Assembly: GCA_017514685.1 (NCBI GenBank)
Contig: JAFWJN010000003.1
Span: 1 to 40,761 of the forward strand
DNA from: Clostridia bacterium
Lineage (GTDB): Bacteria > Bacillota > Clostridia > Christensenellales > CAG-138
Length of the DNA: 40,761 nucleotides
Direction: 5' to 3'
Part shown: one piece after another, positions 16,675 to 25,542 of the stretch
Layout of the letters: each line of letters opens with the position of its first letter
Numbering within the stretch: the first letter of the stretch is position 1
Notes under the pieces: generated by a model
The model's database searches: none
What the model was told of the DNA's origin: nothing
Seen by the model: only the letters and a program-made list of their open reading frames with translations
Translations under genes and position numbers: made by a program

Positions 16675-16870
16675 CTCCATATCTCCTTGAGAGAGAAGGC
16701 TCAAGAATTTGAACCTATAATAAATAAGTTTAGCATAATTGTTGATGAAAAAACATATAGATATCAAAAACAATTAAACTTTTGTAAGATAAACAATCTG
16801 AAGAAGACAGCAAAAAACGGAGGAAAAGAAGAGGATCAAAAAGTTATAAATGACAATAGTATCGATTTTT

Positions 16871-16898
16871 GTGCTAATATCATTTATAATATTAGCAC
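16871..16898. promoter_or_regulatory. Palindromic operator of the AbiE relic
   Basis: GTGCTAATAT and ATATTAGCAC are perfect 10-bp arms around an 8-base centre. A TATAAT (16885-16890) lies within the repeat, so a bound dimer would cover the -10 box. AbiEi antitoxins are known to repress their own promoter by binding inverted repeats, which fits this site 17 bases before the antitoxin start. Confidence 0.65.
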
Positions 16899-16914
16899 AA
16901 AGGTGGTGTACAGC

Positions 16915-17507
16915 TTGAATACTTATCAACGACTGAAAGAATTGTCAGAACAAAACAATGGGATGCTAAAAACTATGGAGTAGTTAATGCAGGTATTTCC
17001 AAGTCTGCTTTAGCGAAATATGTGAAGAATCAAAACCTGGAAAAAGTATGTCATGGAATCTATAGGGATCCGGATAAATGGATGGATCAGATGTATCTTC
17101 TTCAACTTAGATGCCCCCAAACGGTATTTTCTCATGACACAGCTTTATTTCTTCATGACCTAACAGACCGAGATCCTCTATATTATTCAGTAACTGCCAA
17201 AACAGGATATAATCCTTCATATTTATCAAAAGAAAAAATCAAAGTATATACAATTAAAAAAGATCTATTTGAGCTGGGTCTTTCAAATATAGTAACACCA
17301 TTTGGCAATAAAGTACGTGTTTATGATATAGAACGTACTATCTGCGATATTGTTCGTAGTCGGAGCACAATCGAAATACAGATTTTCCAAGATGCATTGA
17401 AAAACTATTCTAGGCGCAGAGATAAAAATTTATTGAGACTTGAGGAATACGCAATTCAATTTCATGTTGAGCGGATTATACGACGATATTTGGAGGTGCT
17501 TTTGTAA
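16915..17507 (+). pseudogene. Frameshifted AbiEi-type antitoxin (type IV toxin-antitoxin)
   Basis: Remnant of a 197-codon AbiEi antitoxin: N-terminal winged helix followed by the AbiEi C-terminal domain. Translation starts at a TTG after AGGTGG and reads NTYQRLKELSEQNNGMLK, then stops after KTME (TAG near 16981). The second part is in another frame: GVVNAGISKSALAKYVKNQN-LEKVCHGIYRDPD, then FSHDTALFLHDLTDRDP and, at the end, FHVERIIRRYLEVLL, all typical of the family. One base is missing. Restoring one A in the run AAAAA near 16970 would give GMLKNYGVVNAGIS, a natural join. The region is visibly AT-richer than its neighbours, suggesting horizontal origin. An internal ATG at 17022 leaves the C-terminal 161 residues open but would lack the DNA-binding part. 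Confidence 0.82.
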
Positions 17508-17543
17508 ATGATTCATTCATCGAGACAATTAAAGGAACGGTAA
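17508..17543 (+). pseudogene. AbiEii toxin stub (11 codons)
   Basis: Directly after the antitoxin stop, behind GGAGGTG, the frame MIHSSRQLKER ends at a TAA. The first residues resemble the start of AbiEii nucleotidyltransferase toxins (…QLK…), and the position is right, but the remaining roughly 280 codons are absent: the lysA terminator follows within 40 bases. The toxin therefore appears deleted. Confidence 0.6.
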
Positions 17544-17573
17544 GCAATCATTATTTAGGTTAATTTGAATATA

Positions 17574-17617
17574 AAAATCCTGACTTCATAGACATTCATC
17601 TATGGAATCAGGATTTT
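17574..17617. terminator. Bidirectional terminator between AbiE relic and lysA
   Basis: Two 18-base arms (17574-17591 and 17600-17617) pair at 16 Watson-Crick positions plus one G-T, around an 8-base loop. Each arm carries a terminal AAAA/TTTT, and T-rich sequence follows on both strands. It would end the long minus-strand operon after lysA. Confidence 0.8.
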
Positions 17618-17642
17618 CTTTTGGCAGTATTAGGCTGAGATT

Positions 17643-18950
17643 CTAAACATCAAGTCGAAGGAGGTCCTCCAGAGTCTCTCTGCGAACGGCGATAAATGAC
17701 TCTCTGTTTTTCAGCATGACAATTGGAGGACGCGGAAGACGGTTGTAATTTGAAGCCATGGAATAATTGTAAGCCCCTGTTGTGCAGACAGCAATCAGAT
17801 CTCCTCTGCGAACCGTTTCCGGTAAAGAGACATTTGGCTGGATAATATCACCGCTTTCGCAGCAGCGCCCTACAACTGTGTAATGCCCGGTGAAAGGTTC
17901 ATCCATGCGTGTGGCCGGAAGCACGGTATATGGTGCACTGTAAAGAGCATAGCGGATATTATCCGCCATCCCTCCGTCTACGGAAACATAATTGATAAGG
18001 CCGGGAATGTTCTTTACCATGCCGACCGTATAGAGAGTCATGCCTGCCTCTGCGACAATGCTCCTTCCCGGTTCCAGAAGAATAACAGGCTGTTCAATCC
18101 CCAATGCAGCGCATTCCTTCGTGATATAACGCCCGATTTCCCGGATATACTGTTCCAGATCCGGTCTGGGATCAGTCGGAAGATAACGGACCCCAAATCC
18201 TCCCCCCAGGTCAAGCTGCTGGGTGGAAAACCCAAAGGCATCTTTGACTTTTGCGATAAAGTCCAGCATGATTTTTGCTGAGGAGATGAACACGTCGGAT
18301 TCAAAGACCTGGGAACCGACATGGCAGTGAAAACCCAGAAGGCGCACATTCTCACACTGCAGAGCCCGCTTGGTGGCTTCCCATGCATAACCGGTTTCGA
18401 TGCCGAAACCAAATTTGGAATCCACTTTTCCGGTAGCGACCGCGGCAAACGTATGGGGATCTATTCCGGGAGTTAGCCGCAGAAGAATATCGGGACGGAC
18501 ATTCTCCAATGCAGCGAGCCGGTTCAAAGACTCCAATTCCTCCAGACAGTCCACAACCCAGTATCCGACTTTGCTGCGGAGACCGTAAAGAATGTCATCA
18601 TCGGTTTTATTGTTGGAATGAAAATAGATACGCTCCGATGGAAATCCGGCTTTTTGCACGGTTGCGATTTCCCCAATCGAAACGGTATCGAGGTACATGT
18701 TCTCCTCTTTCATAATACGGGCCATGTGAGCAAAAGCGGCAGCTTTTGACGCGTATGCAACACGGTACCTGGAACCGAACGCTGCATGCATGGCAGACTG
18801 ATAGGTCCTGCACTGCTCGCGGATTTTTGCTTCATCCATCAGGTATAAAGGTGTTCCGTATTTTTCAGCAAGCCGGACGGTATCCTGCCCTGCAAACAGA
18901 AGACGGGAACCGGAGGAAGAAATATTGTCAGAGATAAAACGTGAATGCAT
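17643..18950 (-). CDS. lysA: Diaminopimelate decarboxylase
   Basis: PLP enzyme of 435 aa that makes L-lysine from meso-diaminopimelate in the cytoplasm, the last step of lysine synthesis. Residues: the PLP lysine K69 in VAYASKAAAFAHM, GFHCHVGSQ, LGGGFGVRY (phosphate-binding glycine turn), LLEPGRSIVAEAG, and CESGDI, which supplies the active-site Cys from the second subunit. The ATG at 18950 lies five bases after GGGAGG; a longer frame to 19028 overlaps the permease gene. It is the last gene of the array that includes the ABC transporter, 40 bases downstream of the permease. No lysine riboswitch is seen before it. Confidence 0.92.
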   Translation of the reverse strand: MHSRFISDNISSSGSRLLFAGQDTVRLAEKYGTPLYLMDEAKIREQCRTYQSAMHAAFGSRYRVAYASKAAAFAHMARIMKEENMYLDTVSIGEIATVQKAGFPSERIYFHSNNKTDDDILYGLRSKVGYWVVDCLEELESLNRLAALENVRPDILLRLTPGIDPHTFAAVATGKVDSKFGFGIETGYAWEATKRALQCENVRLLGFHCHVGSQVFESDVFISSAKIMLDFIAKVKDAFGFSTQQLDLGGGFGVRYLPTDPRPDLEQYIREIGRYITKECAALGIEQPVILLEPGRSIVAEAGMTLYTVGMVKNIPGLINYVSVDGGMADNIRYALYSAPYTVLPATRMDEPFTGHYTVVGRCCESGDIIQPNVSLPETVRRGDLIAVCTTGAYNYSMASNYNRLPRPPIVMLKNRESFIAVRRETLEDLLRLDV

Positions 18951-18990
18951 GAGAACCTCCCGGTTTCTTGAGTGGAACGAAGGGGAACGG

Positions 18991-20049
18991 TCAGCGTTTG
19001 TCCCGATCGATAAATTCGAGAAGGACAACCGCTAAAAACGCATAGGCGAAAGCAAACAGAATCAACATTTTCCAGCAATGATAAATGTTGTCTTTTGTCA
19101 TTACGTAGTCCCGATTGACATACGCTTTGGTGGTTCTTTCCTGGATTTCTTTTTTTGCAGTTTCTTCACCGACGGTTTTGAGAATATCGTTAATCGTAAA
19201 GGTGAAGTCAACAGGCTTATCTTCAAGGGCGGCCTTGAGAAGATCAGGATCCATATCTGTCATCCGGGCAATGTCATCCGCACTCAGTTTGACGTTGATT
19301 TTTTCATACCGTACAAGTGAAACCTGATCCCAGCCGAGATCCATTTTCAGAGAGTTGTAATTCGCCTGTGATGCAAATGCAACCATGCCGTAGCGGGCTG
19401 TCGTAAAATCAGAAATCGGTCTGAGACTGGACGGAAGAGTAAAGAATCCGCCCGAAAAAACAAGCTGGAAGATTAGAAGGAACGGCATGACCGTCATAGC
19501 GGCAGTGGTCGTACGCACGATACTGGAGATCAGAAGAGAAAGCATATCCGCCGCATAGGAGGTCAGCAGAACCGTAATCCCCAGATCCAGAATCATCCAC
19601 GGTGTGATGAATCCCTCCACCGGAAATGGCACGCCGGAGATTCTCAGGGTATACATTGTCACAACAGTCTGCAAAAGACAGAGAAGGAACTGATAGAGCA
19701 TGTGGGAAGCGATATAGGAAGAGATATGCATACCGGACCGGTGCTCTCTTTTGATGATCGCGCGTTCCCTGCAGACTACCTGAATTGAGTTGAAGCAGCC
19801 GTTCCAGATCGCAACGCAGGTCAGAGCGAATGCTCCCTGATAAGTACCTTCCATGGAAACGCAATAGCCGTCCTTGATGACCATCGCAACCAATCCGGCG
19901 ATGATTGCGGCCATCGGAAGCGCTTTCCAGTCGTTCTCGTAAATGAACATCCGGAGCATTTTTCCATAGTAAGTGAAAAGCTGCGAAAGACGTCCGCGGT
20001 GACGGATCTGAACGCGGGGCAGTTTTGGTAAATGAATTGTCTTAGGCAT
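18991..20049 (-). CDS. ABC-2 type permease (ABCG-like)
   Basis: Membrane subunit of 352 aa partnering the ATPase encoded just upstream. About six membrane helices are seen: MAAIIAGLVAMVIK, GAFALTCVAIWNGCFNSIQVVCRE with the following ERAIIKREHRSGM (the coupling segment typical of ABCG/White transporters), then the QFLLCLLQTVVTMYTL, PWMILDLGITVLL, and MTVMPFLLIFQLVFSGGFF helices, a soluble loop of about 110 residues, and a last helix before the LEFIDRDKR end. The exported substrate is unknown. I chose the ATG at 20049, overlapping the ATPase gene by eight bases, with GGAGGTG four bases before it. Confidence 0.83.
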   Translation of the reverse strand: MPKTIHLPKLPRVQIRHRGRLSQLFTYYGKMLRMFIYENDWKALPMAAIIAGLVAMVIKDGYCVSMEGTYQGAFALTCVAIWNGCFNSIQVVCRERAIIKREHRSGMHISSYIASHMLYQFLLCLLQTVVTMYTLRISGVPFPVEGFITPWMILDLGITVLLTSYAADMLSLLISSIVRTTTAAMTVMPFLLIFQLVFSGGFFTLPSSLRPISDFTTARYGMVAFASQANYNSLKMDLGWDQVSLVRYEKINVKLSADDIARMTDMDPDLLKAALEDKPVDFTFTINDILKTVGEETAKKEIQERTTKAYVNRDYVMTKDNIYHCWKMLILFAFAYAFLAVVLLEFIDRDKR

Positions 20050-21391
20050 GCTGCACCTCCGCGTATCTGCTGATGTATTCATCGGCGAGACCTTCGCCGC
20101 CTTCTTCTTTCCGGTTCACTGCTTTCACGATTTCTTCCATGCTCTGTTTTCCGAAGAATTTCTGCGCTTCACTGATGCTTCCGTAGAAGGCCAGACGCCC
20201 TGTGCGGTGTGAGTCCTTCGCTAAAACGATCAGATCGTCGAACAGGTCGATGACGCGGTCGGGAGTATGCGTAATGACGATAACAATCTTTCCGGAGTCT
20301 GCGATTTCCCGGAGCTGCTGCATCAGGGCCCGGGCCATAACACCGTCAAGCCCGGAGTCTGGCTCGTCCAAAATGAAAAGTTGCGGATTGGAAAGGAATT
20401 CCATCGCGATGGAAAGGCGTTTGCGCTGTCCTCCGGACAATTTGGAAACGAAACTGTTTTTGACCGGAAGGAGGCCGAAAATGCCCATTACTTCTTCCAC
20501 ACGGTTTCTGCGGTCTTCTGCAGTGAGATCCAAAGGAAGTCTTAATGCGGCGGCATCATTGAGCGTATGAAGCACGGTATCATTTCCACGCATCAGGTCC
20601 TGCTGAGGAACAAAGCCGATGTTGTAGAGCATTTTCTTGTACTCTTTATAGACGTTTTCACCATTCAGGGTAATGTCCGCCTTCGCGCGCTCATAGCCGT
20701 TGATGGCATTGATCAGAGTGGTTTTGCCGGCCCCCGATCCGCCGAGAAGAAGAACCATGCTGGATGGCTTGATGTACATGTGAATATCACGGAGGAGATA
20801 TTTCCGCTTGAAGAAGTCCGGAACAGTCCGTGATTCGATGTTGACGGTAAGCCCCTCTTCCATCGCGGAAATGTGCGTGTTTGAAAAAGTGTTCAAAGCG
20901 TCCGCACGGAAATCATCGACCTGTCTGGACGGCTGGAATTTTTTGGAATAACCCCAGATCAAAGCAGGCAGAGACGGAACAAGAGCCCAGAGAATCCACC
21001 ATGCTTTCTTCCGGCCGAACACTTCACACAGTCCAAGAGAGATACGAATACTGTAAATGATCTGAATGAGAAGCACCGCGGCGGTGACTGTCAGAAGGAT
21101 CAGCTGGAGATTGGAGCCTTCCGCTCCGACGAAGATGTTCAGTATCGCAATAGAAGTTGAGACGAGATCGGTTAGAAAAACGACGCGGCCTTCTGTTTCA
21201 CGCCCTGCGCATCTCGCAAGAACATATGAACGGTAAAAAGGAATCAGTGCGTAGCCGGGCTTTGTTCCGCACTTTTTGAAAAGACCGAATAATCCGACGA
21301 TTTCCAAGGCAATCAGAATCATGATGACGACTTCATGCGGACCGAAAAACAGATACATGAGAGCCTTAATGAATTGTTGCACAGTTGGCAT
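20042..21391 (-). CDS. ABC transporter ATPase with N-terminal membrane domain
   Basis: A 449-aa fusion. Residues about 1-160 form four membrane helices with the motif PGYALIPFYRSYVLARCAG, like the small membrane proteins grouped as DUF5684; a linker of about 35 residues follows. Residues about 195-420 are an ABCG-type nucleotide-binding domain: Walker A GGSGAGKTT, KLSGGQRKRLSIAMEFLSNP and LFILDEPDSGLDGVMAR, all characteristic of the White/ABCG group. Its permease is encoded next with an 8-base overlap. The N-terminal domain is an unusual partner for an ABC ATPase; it might anchor or regulate the complex. The ATG at 21391 has AAAGGA eight bases upstream. Confidence 0.83.
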   Translation of the reverse strand: MPTVQQFIKALMYLFFGPHEVVIMILIALEIVGLFGLFKKCGTKPGYALIPFYRSYVLARCAGRETEGRVVFLTDLVSTSIAILNIFVGAEGSNLQLILLTVTAAVLLIQIIYSIRISLGLCEVFGRKKAWWILWALVPSLPALIWGYSKKFQPSRQVDDFRADALNTFSNTHISAMEEGLTVNIESRTVPDFFKRKYLLRDIHMYIKPSSMVLLLGGSGAGKTTLINAINGYERAKADITLNGENVYKEYKKMLYNIGFVPQQDLMRGNDTVLHTLNDAAALRLPLDLTAEDRRNRVEEVMGIFGLLPVKNSFVSKLSGGQRKRLSIAMEFLSNPQLFILDEPDSGLDGVMARALMQQLREIADSGKIVIVITHTPDRVIDLFDDLIVLAKDSHRTGRLAFYGSISEAQKFFGKQSMEEIVKAVNRKEEGGEGLADEYISRYAEVQHA

Positions 21392-21412
21392 AAAGCGAAT
21401 CCTTTCTTTCAA

Positions 21413-21838
21413 TCAGATATTGTACAGATCCTCAGGGGAGGCAAGCCTGACCCCGTTTCTTTGGAGACATTCCTCAGCAACGGCATTATCTGGAACGCGA
21501 AGAACACAATAGGCGCTGCCGTCTATAGGGGCAACGAAAGCGTACAGGTATTCGAGGGTAATCTGCTCATCGCGAAGAAGATTTAAAATCTCTGCCAGTT
21601 TACCTGGAGAGTCATCAATCCGGACTGCGATGACATCCGTAATGCCTGCAGCATATCCCTTTAGCGCGTTCAGCGCTTTCTGGGGATCATTTGCAATCAG
21701 GCGCATGACACCGTATTTGCTTGAATCTGCCACAGTCAGAGCGTTAAGATCCACACCGGCATCGGTCAGAACGTTCAGAACTTCTGAGACGCTTCCGGGC
21801 TTGTTGGCTAAAAAAATCGAAATCTGCTGAATGCTCAT
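21413..21838 (-). CDS. Tandem ACT-domain protein
   Basis: A 141-aa protein of two ACT domains: residues 4-70 (ISIFLANKPGSVSEVLNVLTDAGVDLNAL) and about 71-141 (VIAVRIDDSPGKLAEILNLLRDEQITLEYLY). Each begins with the beta-strand and the N-K/S-P-G turn that binds small ligands, usually amino acids. Proteins of this size often follow paaK-type genes next to iorAB in Firmicutes and Archaea, where they are thought to sense an aromatic or branched amino acid; that role is unproven. It lies 16 bases after the CoA ligase stop. Confidence 0.88.
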   Translation of the reverse strand: MSIQQISIFLANKPGSVSEVLNVLTDAGVDLNALTVADSSKYGVMRLIANDPQKALNALKGYAAGITDVIAVRIDDSPGKLAEILNLLRDEQITLEYLYAFVAPIDGSAYCVLRVPDNAVAEECLQRNGVRLASPEDLYNI

Positions 21839-21854
21839 AAGTCCCTCCTGCTTA

Positions 21855-23162
21855 TCAGGTTAGTTTTCTGTGGTCAATTACGCGGACAGCTTTTCCTTCA
21901 CTGCGGGGAATCGTATGCGGCGGAACGAGCTGGACTTTCGGCGTGATGCCCAGCATGTCACGCATCGAAGCAATGAGATGATCCTCTCTTTTCTGAATGT
22001 CGCCAAGCAGGTCGGTGAAATGCTCAGGCGGAAGTTCCACCTGGATCAGAAGCGTATCGGTATTTCTGACCCGGTCAACTTCGATCATATAGTTCGGCGG
22101 ATAGCCCTCTTTCAAAAGAACCGTCTCGATCTGGGAGGGGAATACATTGACGCCGCGGATGATCAGCATGTCGTCGCTCCGACCCATCGGACGGGCCATT
22201 TTTACAAATGTTCTTCCGCAGGAACATTCTGTCCGAACCAGCCGGCAGATATCTCTTGTGCGGTAACGAAGAAGCGGGAAGGCTTCTTTGTCTAAAGAAG
22301 ACAGAACGAGTTCTCCGATCGATCCTTCCGGAAGAACTTCTCCGGTATCCGGATCGATGATCTCCGCAAGGAAATGATCCTCGTTGATGTGCATTCCCTT
22401 CTGTTCCTCACATTCGAATGCCACACCCGGCCCGCTGAGTTCGGTCAGTCCGTAGATGTCATAAGCCTTAATGCCGAGCAGACTCTGTATTTCCTGGCGC
22501 ATCTCCTCAGTCCATGGTTCTGCCCCGAAGATTCCCGCTTTCAGGCGGTTATCATCCGGACCAAGTCCGCGGCTTTTCATGCTTTCTCCAAGGTATGCAG
22601 CGTAGGAAGGCGTGCAGCACAGAATTGTGGAACTGAGATCTTGCATAAACTGAATCTGCCGTTCAGTATTTCCGGAAGACATCGGAAGCGTCAAAGATCC
22701 AAGCTTCTGGCTGCCTCCGTTGAGCCCGGCTCCTCCGGTAAACAGACCGTATCCGTAACTGACGTGAACCACATCTTCGTTGCTTCCGCCGGCGGCGACA
22801 ATAGCACGGGCGCAGCAATCCTCCCAAAGATTCACATCGCCTTTGGTATAGTAAGCGATGACCCGCTTTCCGGTCGTTCCTGAAGTGGACTGGATACGGA
22901 TACAGTCAGACAGTGGAACTGCCAGAAAACCATATGGATACTCGTCCCGCAGGTCTGATTTTGAAAGGAACGGAAGGCGTGAAATATCTTCCAACGTTTG
23001 GATGTCATCGGGAGTGACACCTGCGGCTTCCATTTTTGCACGGTAGCATGCCACATGATTCCACATATGAAGAACCTGATGCTTCAGTTTTTCAAGCTGG
23101 AGAGTACGCAGCTGCTCTAAGGGCATGGTCTCAAGAGACGGTTGATAGAAACGTTTTTTCAT
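21855..23162 (-). CDS. paaK: Phenylacetate--CoA ligase family protein
   Basis: An adenylate-forming CoA ligase of 435 aa, the usual length of PaaK. Motifs: the P-loop QSTSGTTGKRVIAYYT at 91-106, YGYGLFTGGAGLN, DIYGLTELSGPGVAFEC (A5-type aromatic binding region), LRYRTRDICRL, and MGRSDDMLIIRGVNVFPSQIE, the hinge. The C-terminal HRKLT lacks the usual catalytic lysine position only ambiguously. Next to iorAB it probably converts aryl-acetyl-CoA to the acid with ATP gain, or the reverse. Start overlaps the iorB stop (ATGA). The symbol denotes the family; phenylacetate itself is not proven as substrate. Confidence 0.88.
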   Translation of the reverse strand: MKKRFYQPSLETMPLEQLRTLQLEKLKHQVLHMWNHVACYRAKMEAAGVTPDDIQTLEDISRLPFLSKSDLRDEYPYGFLAVPLSDCIRIQSTSGTTGKRVIAYYTKGDVNLWEDCCARAIVAAGGSNEDVVHVSYGYGLFTGGAGLNGGSQKLGSLTLPMSSGNTERQIQFMQDLSSTILCCTPSYAAYLGESMKSRGLGPDDNRLKAGIFGAEPWTEEMRQEIQSLLGIKAYDIYGLTELSGPGVAFECEEQKGMHINEDHFLAEIIDPDTGEVLPEGSIGELVLSSLDKEAFPLLRYRTRDICRLVRTECSCGRTFVKMARPMGRSDDMLIIRGVNVFPSQIETVLLKEGYPPNYMIEVDRVRNTDTLLIQVELPPEHFTDLLGDIQKREDHLIASMRDMLGITPKVQLVPPHTIPRSEGKAVRVIDHRKLT

Positions 23163-23749
23163 TTTTCCTCCAAAGGGGCTTTTTCGCGCCCAAGCGCGAA
23201 TGCTTTACGATTGATTTCCAGAAACTTGGGCGGCACAACACGCTCCAGAGCCTGATACCAGATTTCTTCCGGATAGTCGAAATAACGGGAGAGTCTGCCT
23301 AAAAGTACGATGTTGACTGCTTTTACAGAACCTGCAAGGCCGGCAAGAGAGAGGCAGTCCAGAAGATCCGCTTCAACACCGAGAGATTCAAACTGCTCTT
23401 TCAGATCCTGCGGATAGGATTGTTTTCCGGTGATGACAGGCATGGGATCGATCTGCTGGGTATTTGCGATGATCCTTCCGCCTTTGCGCAGATAAGGGAG
23501 ATATCGGGCAGCTTCAAGCAATTCGAAGGACAGGATGTAATCAGCTTCTCCAAAGTCAATCAAAGGGCTTGCGACCTGCTGCCCGAAGCGGACATAGGTG
23601 ATAACGCTCCCGCCCCGCTGACTCATCCCGTGAACTTCGGAAAGTTTCACGTCATATCCGAGAGATACGAACAGTTCTCCCAAAAAACGGCTTGCAAGAA
23701 GGGAACCCTGCCCTCCGACACCGACGATGATGATATTACCGCTTTTCAT
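23159..23749 (-). CDS. iorB: Indolepyruvate:ferredoxin oxidoreductase beta subunit
   Basis: The gamma-type domain subunit of IOR, 196 aa. It has GVGGQGSLLASRFLGELF at residues 9-26, SEVHGMSQRGGSVITYVRFG and the DYILSFELLEAARYLPYLRKGG segment, the family's hallmarks. Together with IorA it oxidatively decarboxylates aryl pyruvates (from Trp, Phe, Tyr transamination) to aryl-acetyl-CoA, reducing ferredoxin. Both ends overlap neighbouring genes by four bases (ATGA), with iorA upstream and paaK downstream. Confidence 0.92.
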   Translation of the reverse strand: MKSGNIIIVGVGGQGSLLASRFLGELFVSLGYDVKLSEVHGMSQRGGSVITYVRFGQQVASPLIDFGEADYILSFELLEAARYLPYLRKGGRIIANTQQIDPMPVITGKQSYPQDLKEQFESLGVEADLLDCLSLAGLAGSVKAVNIVLLGRLSRYFDYPEEIWYQALERVVPPKFLEINRKAFALGREKAPLEEK

Positions 23750-25491
23750 GACAATTGTTCCTCTTTTCCCAGAAATGCATCAAATCTGCAGAGCTGCGTG
23801 CAGACAGAGCAGCCGACGCAGAGAGTTTTGTCAATATGAGCCTTGCCGTCTCTGAAACTGATCGCGGGACAGCCGAGCTTCATACATGATTTACAGCCGC
23901 GGCATTTATCCGAATCAACCGAAAGCGGAGCTTTTTTCGGAACGCCTTTTAACAGAACACAAGGCCGACGGCAGATAATGACGCTTGGTGCAGAAACCGC
24001 GAGTTCTTCCGTCACGGCTTTTTTTACGGATTCAAGATTGTAGGAATCCACAACGCGTACGCGATCAATTCCGATTGCCCGGCAGAGCGCTTCCAGATCG
24101 ACTTTTCCGGCAGGGTCACCGTGGATATCCAGCCCGGTGGATGGGTTCTGCTGATGTCCGGTCATGCCGGTGATGGAATTATCCAGAATCAGAACGGTTG
24201 AATCTGACTGGTTGTAAGAGATATTCACCAGTCCGGTGATACCGGAGTGCATGAAAGTGGAATCACCGATGACTGCGACTGTTTTTTGTGCGGAAGAAGC
24301 GCCGGAAGCCTTGTTGAACCCGTGCAGGCCGGATACGGACGCTCCCATGCAGAGCGTGGTGTCGATCGCGTTAAGCGGCGCAGCTGCTCCAAGTGTATAA
24401 CAGCCGATATCTCCGAGGACCGTCAGTTTCAGAGAGGAAAGCGTGTAGAAAACGCCTCTGTGCGGACAGCCGGGGCACATAACCGGGGGCCGTTCGGGAA
24501 CAGGATCGGACAGCCTGACCGATTCCGGGACGGGAACGCCGAGCTTTTCCGCAACCAGCTTCTGAGAAAACTCGCCGCAAAGGGGGAAAAGATTCTTTCC
24601 CTCTACTTTCAGACCAAGCTTTGTGCAGTGCGTTTCGATAATGGGATCCAGCTCTTCTATCACCACAAGACGCTTGACGGATTTCGCAAAGTCAAGGATC
24701 AGGCGGTCCGGAAGAGGATTGACCAGTCCGAGTTTCAGATAAGAAGCATTCTTGCCGAGCACTTCCTTCGCGTACTGATAAGCGGTTCCGGAAGCGATAA
24801 TGCCGAGGGAGGGATCTCCCGTTTCCACCCGGTTGAAATCGCAGCTGTTGCCAAGTTCCGACAGCTTTTTTGTCCGTTCCTCAACGATGGGGTGACGGAC
24901 TCTTGCGGGTCCCGGCATCATGACGTATTTTGTCCACTCTTTGTGATAAGGCTTTGGCTGAACATCCTTGCGTTCGCCGACCTCCGCAATGCTTCTCGAG
25001 TGAGCGATACGGGTGCACATCCGGAGAAGTACAGGGGTATCGTATTCTTCGGAAAGTTCAAATGCCGCTTTGGCAAATCGGAGCGCTTCATCGGAATCAG
25101 CCGGTTCCAGCATCGGGACCTTGGATGCGATGGCATGATGCCTGGAATCCTGTTCGTTCTGGGAAGAATGCATTCCGGGATCGTCGGCGACAGCGATCAC
25201 AAGACCTGCATTGACACCGGTATAGGACATTGTGTACAGAGGATCCGCCGCGACATTCAGACCGACATGTTTCATGGCGCAGAAACTCCGAACGCCTGCT
25301 AAAGATGCGCCGAAAGCTGTTTCCAGCGCGACTTTTTCGTTTGGCGCCCATTCGGAATAGATATCCCGATGCTCCGCAAGACATTCTGTGATTTCTGTGC
25401 TCGGAGTGCCGGGATAGCTGGACACGACTGCGACACCGGCTTCGTAAAGCCCCTGGGCAACCGCTTCGTTACCCATCAACAATTTTTTCAA
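23746..25491 (-). CDS. iorA: Indolepyruvate:ferredoxin oxidoreductase alpha subunit
   Basis: Large TPP and Fe-S subunit, 581 aa, normal for the family. Order: N-terminal pyrimidine domain with GNEAVAQGLYEAGVAVVSSYPGTPSTE, then the TPP pyrophosphate domain with DIGCYTLGAAAPLNAIDT, GDSTFMHSGITGL and LDNSITGMTGHQQNPSTG, and a C-terminal ferredoxin domain with two clusters, CRGCKSCMKLGCPA and CVGCSVCTQLCRF. It carries out anaerobic aryl-pyruvate oxidation. It lies in the order acyl-CoA synthetase, iorA, iorB, paaK, which implies coupled aryl-acetate production and CoA handling. Confidence 0.94.
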   Translation of the reverse strand: MKKLLMGNEAVAQGLYEAGVAVVSSYPGTPSTEITECLAEHRDIYSEWAPNEKVALETAFGASLAGVRSFCAMKHVGLNVAADPLYTMSYTGVNAGLVIAVADDPGMHSSQNEQDSRHHAIASKVPMLEPADSDEALRFAKAAFELSEEYDTPVLLRMCTRIAHSRSIAEVGERKDVQPKPYHKEWTKYVMMPGPARVRHPIVEERTKKLSELGNSCDFNRVETGDPSLGIIASGTAYQYAKEVLGKNASYLKLGLVNPLPDRLILDFAKSVKRLVVIEELDPIIETHCTKLGLKVEGKNLFPLCGEFSQKLVAEKLGVPVPESVRLSDPVPERPPVMCPGCPHRGVFYTLSSLKLTVLGDIGCYTLGAAAPLNAIDTTLCMGASVSGLHGFNKASGASSAQKTVAVIGDSTFMHSGITGLVNISYNQSDSTVLILDNSITGMTGHQQNPSTGLDIHGDPAGKVDLEALCRAIGIDRVRVVDSYNLESVKKAVTEELAVSAPSVIICRRPCVLLKGVPKKAPLSVDSDKCRGCKSCMKLGCPAISFRDGKAHIDKTLCVGCSVCTQLCRFDAFLGKEEQLS

Positions 25492-25542
25492 AATACAGGA
25501 CTCCTTCCTGACAGGATATTTAATAGAAAAGGGAATGATCGG

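Noticed and set aside
16675-16870. SAM or thiamine riboswitch before the ECF operon
   Set aside because: The leader is AT-rich and lacks the conserved cores and paired stems of these riboswitches.
16687-16914. The plus-strand frame upstream of the AbiE antitoxin start
   Set aside because: This part overlaps the operator and leader; the family's N-terminus begins at the TTG at 16915 after AGGTGG.
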